64,000 nt of DNA from Adiantum capillus-veneris (lineage: Eukaryota > Streptophyta > Polypodiopsida > Polypodiales > Pteridaceae). The stretch is taken from contig CM043958.1 in assembly GCA_014529385.2 (NCBI GenBank), positions 141,646,234 through 141,710,233 on the forward strand. The letters are read 5' to 3'. Under the pieces are notes generated by a model that made no database searches, had not been told where the DNA came from, and saw only the letters and a list, made by a program, of their open reading frames with translations. Every line of letters begins with the position of its first letter. Within the stretch, counting starts at the first letter, position 1. Made by a program: the position numbers and the translations under genes. Below are positions 46,263-60,570 of the stretch, piece by piece.

Positions 46263-47545
46263 TTGTAAAATTCAAGATAATGTCCAAAGTATGTTGTCTA
46301 ATAACAAATTTTCTAATGGTTTTTGGGTAGAAGCAATAGCTATGGATATACATTTCATCAATAGATCACCCAATAAGGCTATTGATGAGAAGGTGCAAGA
46401 CGAGTAATGGTTTGGAAAATCGCCTTCTTATTCACATCTTAGAGTTTTTGGGTGTGAAACATTTATCCATATACCAAAAGATATGCAAATTAAACTTGAT
46501 CCAAAGTCATAAAAGTGCAATTTTATTGGGTATAGCAAGTCCGATGAGATGGGATACCGTCTATGGCATCGAGAGTCAAAAAATTCGTGAAAAGAAATGT
46601 TTTTTACTTTAGTGGGAACAAGATGTATAAGAAGTCTGTTTCTAATATTGAGATATTTAGAGTGGTAATTCAAGAAGACGGGAGGTGCATAATAGAGTGC
46701 AAAATGTGCCAAATGTTGGGCAACAAGTACACGATGTGCCTATTGAAAGTCCTCCTAATGTGAGTGGTCAAAGAGTGGAACAACACGGTGAGAACATTGA
46801 GCCAATGTTGAGAAGATCTACCACGGTTACTTGTCCTCTTGATAGTTATGTTTTCATTTTGTTAATAGATTGTGGAGAGACATCGATATGAAGAAGCTAT
46901 GTTGATGTGTGATAAGCTTGAGTGGGAGAGAACCATGCAATCTGAGATGGATTGTTGCATAAGAATAATACATGGGACTTACTACCATTTTAAAATGGAA
47001 TCAATGTTTTGCCTTGTGAATGGGGTTATAAGTTAAATATTATGTCGAGTGATGGTAAGCCCAAGTATAATGCTAAATTGGTGGCCAAAGGTTTCAAGCA
47101 AGCAAGAGAAGGGTGTTGACGTTGATGAGATTTTCCATACAATTGTTAAGACGACTACTCTTCCGTGTGCTCTTGCTTTGGTTGGCAAAGAGGACATGGA
47201 TCTTGTCCAAATGATTTTATAACAATGTTCTTACATGGTGATCTTCACAAGGACATCTATGTGAAACAACCATAGGGGTTTGTTGTGAAAGAAAAAGAGA
47301 ACTTGGTATGGCTACAAAGATTTTAGTCTTGCACTGTGATAGTCAAGGTGATATCCAGTTTTTCATGCAAAGAAAAAACATGTTGATGTGTGATATCAAT
47401 TCATTTGAGAGGTGCTTGAGAATAAGCGCATTCAATTTGTCAAGGTGCACATAGTCTACAATCCTATAGATCTACTCACCAAAGGCCTTTCCTTGGAGTG
47501 GTTTGCACTTTGTAAAGTGTTAATAGGCATTGGTAAGAGATATTG
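46263..47545 (+). pseudogene. Copia integrase end, RT and RNase H remains
   Basis: Integrase C-terminus: FWVEAIAMDIHFINRSPNKA, LRVFGCETFIHIPKDM, FIGYSKSDEMGYRLWH (46315-46600). RT pieces: YNAKLVAKGFKQAREG (about 47070-47110), TMFLHGDLHKDIYVKQP (about 47225-47275). RNase H end: VHIVYNPIDLLTKGLSLEWF (about 47440-47500). The middle of RT and most of RNase H are deleted. Given the LTR at its left, it is probably family B pol. Confidence 0.8.
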
Positions 47546-50500
47546 ACTCTACATGCATCTTGTATATATGCCCATAGACACAATTAGTACTTAAAAGTCA
47601 CATTGGCCTTTACATGGTAGGTCGTTGGGGTAAAGGCCCAAGTGCCCAACTTAGTCATCTCCAGCTGCCAACTTACTAACCTCACCCAGTCACTAGCTTG
47701 ACCACTATAATTGTCTTATCACAATACACAATAAGGAGCTCATATACACACACATACAAGGGATTGAACGTAGTAGCTCCATCCAAATTGTGCCTTGCTC
47801 CCCCCCTCTTCTCCCCAAAAAAAAAAACGCGCACACACACACACACACACACACATGCACGTTGTGCACATCAATACTAGCTTTAGACCACCTACTAGAC
47901 CCCATAATATCAATCCAAGCATGTGAAAAATCATGACCCATTGTTTTCATGTCCCTCAAAATCAGTGTAGAAGGTGTATAGTAACTTACAAAATCTGTCA
48001 AACCCTTTTCCAATCAAAATTAGTGAAATTTACTTTAGTTAAGGCATTCAAATAAGCATATTTGGGTTATAGTTAATGAATTGACAACTAATACATTTAA
48101 GGCATTGCAAGCAATTAAAACTCAAGAGCAGAAGTAGGAGATTAACTAAGTGTACTCATATTTGCAAATGAACACAATGGACTTGAGAAATCTTGATTAG
48201 AATTCTTTGTAGAAGCTCAATGTGTAGAGTGTTGCTCAACTTAAACAACCCTTAAAATTAAACAACCCTTAAAATGTGTTAAAAGTAACTTTTACGCTTA
48301 GGGCCCTAAAAGGATTAAAGTCCTAAAGTAAGATAGGTTAAGTGATACTCATTTAACCCTCATCTATTCACTTAGTCTCATCATTTGTGAATCTATTACA
48401 AGTCATAACTCTTCTCGAGACCAAGTAGGTCTCCTCAATCTCAGAAAAATAAAAATTATTTCAAAACATATTAAGTGCATAAGTGAAGGGTGAATTTAGG
48501 AAATAAAAAGAAAGATGAAGGTGAAAAGTCAAAAGATCTTTTGTGCCCATATAAATAGGTGTTTTTCTTTTCTTTCATTTTTCCTCTAGCGTTTTCTTCC
48601 CTTCTCTTTAACGTTTTCTTTGCACTCTCTCTCTCTCTCTCTCAATGTTGTATCCGTCCTTTGAGCTAATATTGTTGCAAATCTATGTGCTTTGTCATTG
48701 CCTGTTGTTATGTGCTATAAACTAACGCATTGTTTTTCTTGTTGTTGAGAAGAATCTTTGAATTAGGAATACCTTTTTAATTTTTTTGAAGCCATTATGA
48801 ATACCTTTTATTTTACAAGTAGTGTCTTCCAATCTTAGAAAAATAAAATCCTTTGAAAACATCGCAAACGTATAAGTGAAGGGTGAGTTTAGGAAATGAA
48901 AAGCCCCATGAAAATGGAAAGTCAAAAGACTTTTCGTGTCCATATAAAGAGGTGATTGAGTTTGCATCGATACCTTTGTGTTTTTTTTCTTTGAGTCTTC
49001 CTTTAGCCTTTTCTACTCTTTAGAGTTTCCTTTGACTATGTATTAGTGAATTTAGTTTTTTTTTGCTTTCTAAAAGAAACGTTAGTGTTGTGTTGGGTTA
49101 GGGAGACTTTCGATGCATGATGGAGACTTACTTTAAATGTTTATTTCACTTTCATTTCATATCTTAACACGTCTTGACTTTTTTTGCATTCTATTGTTTT
49201 AAAATGTTAAAGTGAAACTTCACTTGCATAATTCTAGTAGATTCTATGGATCCACACACACACACACACAAATATAATAATGAGTTTTTTTAATTTCATG
49301 TTTCATTTCACAGCCTCACATGGCTTGACTTTTCTTACATTCTATAACTTAATTCTAGTCAATATTCAGGAAAGTCTCCTTTATTAAGCGGCCGTCGATT
49401 GAGTTTCCTTCCCACAAAGAAGTGAATTGGAAATACTAGCATAAATTTAAAATTTGCTGGATTTTTGAACTATTTTCTCACATATTTCACCAGTTTTTCT
49501 TCCCTTTACCATGGTTTGCAACCAGGTAGTCCCCATTTTCAACCGGCCCAAGGCTAAGCTAAGGCAATCCTTTCTTGAACATTGATTCTACTTAAACCCA
49601 ACCTAATGATTTTATCGCATTCTAATTATTTTAGAAAGCCATCGTGATTCTTACACTTGTTTTGAAGCCAAATAGTTTTATGCAATCCCACCTTCTCAAA
49701 AACATTTTACAAGTAGTTTTATGCAATCCCACGTTGTGGGAAAGATTTTACAAGAATTTGAATGTCTGTCTCAGCCAATAACTTTATGTCTCTCCAATCT
49801 TCTATCCACATTTGCATACTTTCTCCAAGCCCACTCACCTTGTGTCAAAAATTAGTTGTTGTTATAGAGGTACCGTCATAACTCAAAATAGGAACCCTTC
49901 AATGATATAATTATTAGCTTGATCCTTTTTTGAGAGAAAATTCCAATTTTGTTTGATCGATTATTCCCTTTGCCTACACGGCCAAGTGCCCATGAGACCC
50001 TTGTCTCGTGTCAAGACCCTTGCCCTAACACTAACACAACATGATACTCCAATAACCGTTGCCACAAAATCTCATCATGGATTAGCATGGACTTTGAGGT
50101 TTCGCACATATATCATGCCATTTGTTTAGTTTGTGGTTGATTGCCTATTTAAAGCATAAAATGGGATCAAATATTCAAGAGATGACATTATGAGCAGGAA
50201 CATTTTGTGAGCCACTCTGTGCTTGTCATTGAATCTAACAGATGGGTCAATTTTCAATCGTAGAGAAAGCTTCAAGGAGTGATTGTGCATATTTAACATT
50301 TGAGTTTAGCTATACAAACTATCAACGAGTTGTACCAATATTGTGTCACGCCAACCACATTTGTCGTGTGGCTCTATATAAAAAGTGTTTTCCAATGGTT
50401 TATAATTGTTTTCAACAAGCTTTATCCAATGGTCCATAGTTGCTTTCAAGAGTTCCACGAGCCTACAGAAAGGATAATACTATCACATTTTCAACTTGCT

Positions 50501-50814
50501 TTAATAAATTCATTTAATGGTCCATAATTGCTTGCAAGAGTTCCACAAGTCTATTAAGGCCTTATGTAGGCCTAACCAAAAAAGAAAAGATAACACTAGC
50601 GCATGTTCAATTTAATTTTAAAAAAATTCCTAAAAAACATTTCTTCTCTCTTAGCTCAAGGTGTTATTACCACGTACTTGCTTTGACTTGCTCTCGTTTA
50701 AAAAAGTCATTAAATGAAAGATATCATTCAAATATTCCTTGCCCTCACCTCCTATTGACCTTCGTCGCCTTCACCTTGTTGCCTATGCTTTGCCCCCTAA
50801 ATCCCCTCCCCCCC

Positions 50815-50856
<42 letters not shown>

Positions 50857-51038
50857 AAATGTAGTACCAAGCACAATGTGACTTTCAACAACCCCTTGAC
50901 TCGCAATCTCTATCTCTGTCAATGTCTTTCCACATGCCAGGTGAAGGCATATATGAAAGGCCTTTACCTTGAAGAAAAGCCTTTCCCTTCGATGACTTTG
51001 TTGAAATCAGTGTAGAAAATGTTGCTTATCCTTGGTTT

Positions 51039-51041
<3 letters not shown>
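47546..51041. other. AT-rich stretch without recognisable genes
   Basis: No conserved frame. It contains (CA)n at 47829-47853, 49254-49270 and 50817-50851, a duplicated TATA-bearing segment (48450-49030), and a related pair of TTTCATTTCA...CTTGACTTTT blocks at about 49145-49200 and 49295-49350. Short frames at 50242-50527 lack support. Confidence 0.5.
48445..49035 (+). repeat. Duplicated ~190-bp segment with TATA-like sites
   Basis: About 48445-48615 and 48835-49030 share AAAATAAAA, then AAGTGAAGGGTGA, TTTAGGAAAT, AAAGTCAAAAGA and CATATAAATAG / CATATAAAGAG, followed by CTTTGAGTC/TTTCCTCTAGC-type pyrimidine-rich leader. The CATATAAA sites are good plant TATA candidates on the plus strand. No coding region follows. 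Confidence 0.65.
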
Positions 51042-52500
<1,459 letters not shown>

Positions 52501-52589
52501 TGCCTCATAGAAAATGTAGGAGCTGCTTACAACCGCCCTAAGGGTCAATCACTTGGATTATTGTGCATGTCTGTTTAGTGAAGGCTGAG

Positions 52590-52762
52590 TGTCAGGCAAA
52601 GGGCTAGAGGGCAGGGCCCGACCTAGGGGAGTCAAGGACGTAGGCCAAGGGCCAGACTGAAGGTGTGGACAGGGGATCCGTTTAGAGCAAAGGGCCATGG
52701 GCTCTCCTATAATAGGTTGGCTGGGAGGAGGATCTAGGGTTCAATCTCCCCTCGTCCTTTCA
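52590..52762 (+). repeat. 5' LTR of the short-LTR element
   Basis: 173 bp with TG...CA ends and a TATAATAG box at 52708-52715. Its first ~65 bases match 57679-57743 with only a few differences. Confidence 0.72.
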
Positions 52763-52763
52763 C

Positions 52764-52774
52764 TGGTATCAGAG
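52764..52774 (+). other. Primer binding site (tRNA-iMet type)
   Basis: TGGTATCAGAG, one base after the LTR end: the common plant primer site, matching the 3' end of initiator tRNA-Met. Confidence 0.75.
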
Positions 52775-55700
52775 TTAGTACTTGCTGAAGGTTTTCCGGC
52801 ATACTACGAAGCATACTGGAAAATCTGACAAAATTTTAGGTATTCGTGTTTACGTTTACACTTTCATTTTGATTTGGTTATGTCATCATTTGCATTTTGT
52901 TCAGTTAGTGAATGCCAACTTGTGCTGTGATTGCCGCCCAAGGGGTATGTTGAACTTGCTCTTTGCTATGACATTTGTCGACAATAGCATTTATTGGCAA
53001 TGAGGCCAAACGTATTTATGTGAAGCACGGCTTCACTTTCGGCATATTGTATGGAAACTTCCCACGTTTGGAGTATGCTATGCGCACATGACCTTGGGAA
53101 ATTTCTCCTTATGTATGCAGGGCTTTTCAGGGGGTGTATATGATACACGTGACAACTATCGCTCGTGTAGCTGAATTGGATAGGAGCCATATTCAAAAGA
53201 GTTTATCTTCGAAATTTCTAGGCAACAGGTTATGTTCGATTCCAGGTTTTCTTGTTTTTCCATGTTTCCACTTTTACTTGGAATAAATTATTGTTGCTAT
53301 GCAAAGCAAAGTGCTTTGGTAGTTTTACACGAAGCAAGGCTTCTCCCTTGTGCCAAGATACTGCCCATTGACTTGGAATCAAGGGCATTGGCACACAAGT
53401 TTGGGGAACTGGCATAATAGGGATATCACCTCACAAAATCCCTACCAATCTACCCAGTGCAAGGTACTTATGGTTTTGGGCTCTCACCTTTGAGGCCGTC
53501 ACTCTCGCAAAGGCATGCTACCCAGGTGAAATGAACTCCGTCACTTTTTGGTTTACGCTTCTGCTATAACACCAGAGACTCTGTCAAGGACAAGATAAGT
53601 TCTGGATTGTTTGACATGATTTTTGGTTGCTGTCAACGCACAACAACACTAAAAAGAACCTAAAACTTGGACTTGATTCACAGGCAAAGTGCCCTATTCA
53701 AGTCATCCTCGTACAGTCATGACCCCATACAAGGTAGATGGGCCAAGATTTTACTTGTGTTTTCTGTTGCCTCTCTCGACGAGAGCGTCATACAGACAGA
53801 TTGTTGTATGCTTATAGAATAAGCTGCAACCTAGGCATAAAATGCACATGAGCACACAGATTGGGTACGCACTACAATAGGTTAAGAAACCTTTCTCAAC
53901 CCAACATGCTATCTCCTTCCCTCTCTTTCTTATTTCCCTTGAAGAATAATCAAAACTTTCTAAGAAGCTTTTGATACATGTTTTGCTCATGAGTCAGCCT
54001 GATCCAAGGTGCTCTAACTCTCAGCTAGAAAGTGGCCAAGACACCACCCAAATTAGTCTTCCTCGGTTCGTCGATTGAACACTAATTTGTTATTGGCATA
54101 AGGGCTATGAGCCACAAAGGCTAAGAGCCATTGTCAGGCCTAGGGTAAGACCCAACTGTTGGCATTCCTTGGGTGATTGTTCTCAAGATCAAAGAGATCT
54201 ACCAAGTGGCGTACCCATCGACGTTAATGGACAAGTAAGAGTCTTGTCATTATGGATGTTTTGGGTCTCATTTTTGCACTACATGTTTTTAGTGCGACAC
54301 TCGAGTTGAGTTTTCGATAGTCTTAAACTCACAGCAACTGATCTATCCCACGGAGTCTAGATACAGCAACAGTTGAGACAGCATGGCGGTCCATAAGAGC
54401 TAGGCATTTCACTTTGTGTGTATCTCTTGCTCTCTCTATAGCACTGTGAGTGTCTACGGAAGCACAATTTTGGGGTAAGATCCTGCGGGTGATTACTAAA
54501 TCACTCCATAGGCATTGAGGATCACAGTTTCATCTATCACAGTTGTACTTTCAAGGAAAGAAGTCCACAAACTACCAAAGGGTCGTGGAAATCTTTCAAC
54601 TTCACAGGTAAAAAAGTGCCAGGGGCAAACCCAACGGGGGTCAGGGACAAAGGCCAAGGGCCAATTGCTCGTTGAGCAGTTTTCATGCACCATTTAACCA
54701 TGGGGTTTGACAATGTTGCTTTAACCAAGGGGTCTGGATTGCAAAGGCAACACCCAAGGTTACATGTACAATACTATTTGCATTTTCCTAATTTTCAATT
54801 AGTGTTCCTATGCCTTTGCAGGCGGGAAATTTGGACAGATACCTCCAAATAAGTGAACACTATGTTCACCCTCCATGTACGTATCTGATTTGGTTTTATG
54901 TTTTTTTTTGTTTTCTTTTTCTACGTAGGATGCATAAACTATGATGTCATCCATTTTTGCTCTTCAGGAAATGACAAGGTCATGTAAGAGCCAAGACTTT
55001 GGGGCCGTAGTGTCGAAAATAATTTTTTGCATTATGCAGTTATAGACCCATTTGTAGAGTTTATTTGGCACATGTTGTCACATGGGATGCAACATGGTTT
55101 AGGAACTCAAGGAGTCCGGTTTAGCCAGTGTGGAGCGAGGCTAATGAGGGTCCCTCTCACTCTCGTCGTAGTGTGTTTGCAATTACCTCCATGCACGAGT
55201 ACATCTTGTACTTGAAGGATGTTCTTTTTTCATACATTCTTACATGAAACATATTCCGCATGTGGAGAATATGAGTCTCTGGGACTGGCACCGGTGCCCC
55301 TATTTCAAGTATGTGTCACGACAAAGTCACTAGGTGTTGGTCAAATCCTAGACCATTTTCAACACGATGTATCAAGAACAATTTCAATGGCCAGAAATTG
55401 TCGGATACTTAGAACGACTTGTTCATGTACAAGTACTGCTAAACAACATTACCGATGGTTGTTTATACATATAGCAAAGCTCTAAGTTGTTAACGAAAAA
55501 GTTTCATTGTTTGTCCCTAGAAGTGATTAATGTTTCACCTTCTATTATGGTTCAAACGTTTCAGCAAGGCTTGCAAATGATTGCAGAGGACAGTATTAGT
55601 TTCTTTCTTCAGAACTATTTACATTCCTCTATAATGTGTGCTACGAGCATCACAAACATGACGATGGATATACAGGTTCGGATCTGTTTTTTTGCTAAAT

Positions 55701-57503
55701 GCATGCACACTAGGTGTTATGGGCCAAAGACTGATTTGGAACGGCTTGCATATTCATCACATCAGTTGCTTATGAAGCATTTTGCACTCTATGTGCAACA
55801 TATCTATGAGATTACTTTTGGGTCTACCAATCACCAATAGAGGTCATGGCTCGGTTTGGGTGCTTGTGGATCTTTCAACATAACCAAGATGGTTATTTAG
55901 GAAATTGATGATTCCTCAGCAAGGTTGTACGATATGGTGAACCCCGTTTACCAATCATCTGGGAAGAGTGTCTGTAAGTGGTTGGGGGAAAGTCCCTCAC
56001 TCTCATTGCTGCTATTCATCCCGCATTGGATGGGCAGCTTCAGTTTACACGTATTCTTTGCTAAAGGGTCTGCTAAGCGCATACGTTAGCACAACGCATT
56101 TTGAATGGGCGATTCTCTCCCTATTTTAGCATTTGCTTAGGTTAGGTTTTCAACTTTGAACACCTATTATGGTGGGATTGGATACCGTTTCAATAGTTTC
56201 ATAAGTCAAGGACTTAGTAGGTGTGCTGACAAACTATGTTGGCATGTAACCTACATTAGGGGTGAACATGTAGTTCTGTGTGTTCCAAAATGTTCAGAAG
56301 TCTGACATGAGGACACTCCCTATTCTATCCCTTAGTATCTATGAGCTTTTTAAGAATCTCTTGCGAGTTGGAAATCTGGCTCACAACTTCATGGAAAGTT
56401 GCACCAAGGTTTTCTTGCATTACTCCAGTACCTTCAGAAGATATGAAAACTGGTTATGCCTTTGGACAACTCTTAGTTGTGGTTACTCCTTTACAATACT
56501 CAAGTGAGTTATAAATGGAGTTACCATTTAGATCCAAGTGCTTGCAAAAGGACAACAATGTTGAAAATCAAGACGTTTGTTGGACGGGAAGCGACTCACA
56601 CACCCATGAAGTGCATGCAAACACTACCTAGATCAACATAATGTCAATCGAGGACACAGATGACACGATAGGCACACATAGGAAATCTCTTAAGCTTGTC
56701 AGGCTGAGACCATCCTACACATACAACACTCTGGAAGGCCAACTAAACCACAATCAAGAACCTCACTGCTCTCAACTACACCACCTAGCCACACACACAC
56801 ATACGGAAGATAACTCACCTAATCATGCCAGATTCATACGAAACTTAAGGAACACCATCCACTCACTAGGATACACTTGTCCCTAAGCTTCTACACTCAA
56901 AACCCTCACTCTAAACCCATCTGCGAAAAACGTGTAGGATGACAGAGTTGAATTTTGACAGTGCCCGAAACTGAAATTTATGAGTACCTATGTGTAGCTT
57001 ATGTCGCCACGATTCTATAGACTACTAGCACGTAGAAAACAGACATCGTTTGATACACTTACGGCCACAAATAGCTCGTAGATGTGTCGGCGTGTGCGCT
57101 TCGTCTTGCGTGGAATGCTTGGCGTTGTCGCGTAGCTCTCCTCGAGCCTACAGCAATGGTGCAGTCGGATCTCCAATGTGTTGAGCGAGTCGGGCGTAGC
57201 GAGAGGATGAAGCTCACACTCACTCTCTTTCTCTCTCACACACAGTAGACGGCAACGCTAAAGTTTTGATTATGAAAAAGTCTTTTTTACAAAATGACCT
57301 AGGTACCTTATATACTAAGGCTACCTTAGGTTTAACCAAAAATGGGCTTGAAAGGGTCAAATGGCATTGTATTTACAATCTGGAAGTGTCATTGCACCCC
57401 GGCTTCTGAAACTAGAATAACTACTCATTACAAATGACGTTTATAGCCATAATCCGTAGCATTTCATAACTCGCAAAAGATAAGACTTTGGTACGAAACT
57501 TGA

Positions 57504-58015
57504 GTTATGTTGTGTTGTTGACCCAGCGGTCAACAACGTTGCTCTTGGTTTCATTGAACCTCCTCACTGTATCAAGTATCAGTTGGCTCGCATATGGGAT
57601 GCCAACAAGGAAACATCAGTGTTCTTACGAAGATACTACCACGTGTTTTCGAGGACGAAAACACTAAGGGGGAAGTAGTGTCAGGCCAAGGGCTAGAGGG
57701 CAGGGCCCGACCTAGGGGAGTCAAGGACTTAGGCCAAGGGCAAGCTTTTGAGATCCTCTGATTACCCTTATGTCTGCTCTTTGTCATTGAGGACTTCTTT
57801 GTTCTTGAGTTATGTTGTGTTGTTGACCTAGCGGTCAACACTTTGCTGTTGTTTTGGCTTCATCTGTTGCACTGCTTGTATCTTTGTCGAACCACAACAA
57901 GAACTATAATCCATTAGAGCGGACGTCTATCATCGTAACCATTCATCTTTTGAGATCCTCTGGTTTCTTTTATGTCTGCTCTTCTTCATTGGGGACTTCT
58001 TTGTTCCTGTGCAAT
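57504..58015. repeat. Local duplications flanking the truncated 3' LTR
   Basis: GAGTTATGTTGTGTTGTTGAC with CAGCGGTCAACA-like bases occurs at 57504 and 57797. CTTTTGAGATCCTCTG through GGACTTCTTTGTTC occurs at about 57745 and 57949. The paired blocks interleave, so the region was duplicated and then rearranged around the LTR end. Confidence 0.78.
57679..57743 (+). repeat. Truncated 3' LTR of the short-LTR element
   Basis: TGTCAGGCCAAGGGCTAGAG and following bases match the 5' LTR until AAGGGC, then the sequence diverges into a local tandem repeat. Confidence 0.72.
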
Positions 58016-59500
58016 CATGTTGTTAGTGTTGTCTGCAGCTTTGTCATTGTAGGCCATTCTTCGACTCGCCATTGAGGAGAAGTATGCTATGATCTGAAAT
58101 TGGTGCTCCAATTCATTTGTCAATTGATTTGAGTAGCATTTCTTTATTTTTTATGTAGAAGGAGTATGTACAAGAGGATGGTGATAGGTGTCTTTAGATT
58201 AGGGTTTAAAACCAGGATGACCAAAGGGAAAAAACCTAGTGGGAAAAAAAATGCCTTTGGTATACGCTCTTATTGGAGTTGAGCAATTGAACGTGAAGTA
58301 CATGTTCATAAAAGGTGAGTGCTTGGGTGAAACACGAAAAGAGTGCATGATGCAAGTGCCAATTATGGGACACTCTATATGCATATGAGAAATTTGTCAA
58401 CAAAAGCATGCAATGTGAAAGAAGGAGATGATGGGTGTTTCGAGGAATAAATGTAGCACGTGTGACATCAAAAGATGTCTCAATAGATTTCACCTTTCTA
58501 AGAAGGGTTTTCGATGTAGAAGTTTCTCCACTTGTATCTCATTGTGCTCAGTACGTGAGTGTCTTTTGGACCTTCTCCTTCACTTCACCAGACTTAAGTA
58601 CTTAGACTTTGACTCTTTTGCTCACCTATACCAGCATGAGCGACACAACGTAAATATGCTCAACTCTTCCAGCTTGAGCAGTACCTAGAATAGCTAAGAC
58701 GCTTAGACCACAGATAATATTACTTGAAGCTTTGGGACTAACACCTCACTCAATTTGTGGCGTAGCTACTCGACTCTGACTTGTATGACTTGTCGGTTGC
58801 ATGTTGACACTGCTTTGTGACAAGTTCTTCAGCTGTTGTAGTGGCTGCTGAGACATACTTCGTGAAGTTTCATCGTTTTCTTGTACCTTCTTCTCTTTGT
58901 AGTGCTCAGGCCTCTCGTCAGTCTTTTCTTCATGTGGATTATGGATTTTTATTTTTATTTTCTTAATAATAAACAAAGAAAATCTTTAAAAAAACTCAAC
59001 AAAAGAAATATCATTCAAATAGAAATCTAAATGCTATGTACACTATACACATGTCCCTAGGGGCTCATATATGGATTTTGTCCCCATACTCCTTTGTAAC
59101 ACTACGATGAGGGCATATACTCTAAATTTTGTCAAAAAATTATCACAATAAAACGCAAAAATTCAATGCATCTCACAAAACATTGCCCTCTAATAGTCAT
59201 AATGTTAGGTCCGCATTCAGAATGCCTCCCCCCTTCCTATTTGGAGTCATCCTTTATGACAGGGTATCGCAAAGGGTATGTGTTGTGCTTGGGCAATTAA
59301 AAGTTGTGCCTATGCAGGCCTTGTAATGTAGCCCTATTATGCATACACAATCAATGCATGGAAAAGATTTATGTTGTGCAAGATGTGGGTATAAGCAATT
59401 TGCTTATTGGCATTTGTTGGCGAGGCTTCCTATTCTAAGCAATGTAATGGTCTTTGAAGCTCTTGTATCGTTGCTTGATTGAAGCGACTTGATCTCTTCT
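58016..59500. other. Unassigned stretch
   Basis: No recognised gene. A minus-strand polar frame at 58976-58746 (Gln/Ser/Lys/Glu-rich) could be the far end of the linker of the gypsy element to the right. Otherwise I see nothing to report. Confidence 0.4.
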
Positions 59501-59993
59501 AACTGTACTGTAATCGTAGGAAGAATTGTAAGAATTCAAGCGGCGATGCACTGACAACAATTTTGTTGTTCTTCTTTGAGACCCATTTCTTTGCGATTAT
59601 TGGTTGTTTTGTTGCTGACGCTCGTTTGGGAAGCCATACTTGCCCGTGCTTCATTTGTGTTTGAAGAGACTTCTTTGGGATCCACCTTTTTGTTGTGTGA
59701 GTCGATAGTGGTCTTTGCGTCAGCCCTTGTACGCTTGGTCGGGGACGAGATTTACGCTTTGAAAGTTACTGTGGTTGTTTTGGAATCCAAATGAATTCCT
59801 GACTTTTTTGTGCTTGAATCAACTTCTTTGGAGCCCAAATCTGAGTTGTGAAAGCTTGCGACTTTGTGATATTCTTACCTGTTCGTGCACGCTTTCCTTG
59901 TTTTTGTTTTGGTGTTGGATCTTGTGATTTGTCATTAAAGATCTTTGTCTTCTTGATCCATATCTATTTTTGGCCGATCTGGCTTTTTGGTAT

Positions 59994-60509
59994 CTAGATT
60001 TGTCGAGCTTTTTGGCTTTGACTTTTTGTCCTGTTCTTTTGACCTGTCATGGTTGTTGTTGCTGAAGGGGTTGGTGATAGTGATGGCCTGAGTTGATGAT
60101 AGGGGATGTCGTAAGATTCATCTCTATCGCTACTATCCTCAGCAAGGTTGACTTCTTGTACTTTCCCTTGATTTTTTGAGGATGCTTGTGGTGGCTGTGT
60201 CTTCACCGAGGACTTTGGAATCCACTTTTGATGCACTTTATTCGTGTAGCGATGACATTGATTCACGGGTCGTTAATCTTCTTGAAGCTCGAAGTGTTCT
60301 ACAGAGTCATAGAACTCGTCGTCTTCTTCATCTTTTGATTCTCCACATTTCTTTGTTTGCTCCTTATTTCGAGAGCTTGTTGATGTCTGGTTCTTTTCGT
60401 TTTCCTGGATTACACTTATTGCAAAATAAGGAACAACATCATAGCCATTTTCATCACAAAACTTTGTTGTGGGAGCATCCTCCACGGCGCACACGTCCAT
60501 AGTAGCCAA
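59994..60509 (-). pseudogene. Polar linker downstream of protease
   Basis: Frames 60509-60273 and 60266-59994 are rich in Lys, Glu, Ser and Gln (SRNKEQTKKCGESKDEEDDE), with no domain. Similar polar coding-like sequence continues to about 59570 on the same strand (KTTTVTF, KRTRADAKTT, NKKVDPKEVSS). It probably corresponds to the protease-RT linker of the related gypsy element. Confidence 0.45.
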
Positions 60510-60570
60510 GATGTGTTCCCATCCAAAAGGCTCTAACTCTTCTTCAGGAAATGGTTATGGGATATAGTCC

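Larger units (their letters stand above)
52590..57743 (+). mobile_element. LTR element with very short LTRs and no recognisable pol
   Basis: The 5' LTR 52590-52762 (173 bp) begins TGTCAGGCAAAGGG and ends TTTCA, followed by primer site TGGTATCAGAG (52764-52774). A polypurine tract AAGGGGGAAGTAG (57666-57678) precedes a 3' LTR start (57679-57743) matching the first ~65 bp, after which it is truncated. I cannot read gag, RT or integrase in the 4.9-kb interior. It may be a large non-autonomous derivative or a fully decayed element. A partial LTR-like block (AAAGGCCAAGGGCC) also lies at about 54640-54660, hinting at a further rearrangement. Confidence 0.65.

Noticed and set aside
57572-57841. 89-codon minus-strand ORF across the truncated 3' LTR
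   Set aside because: It spans the LTR and polypurine tract in antisense, so it is a by-product of repeat sequence.
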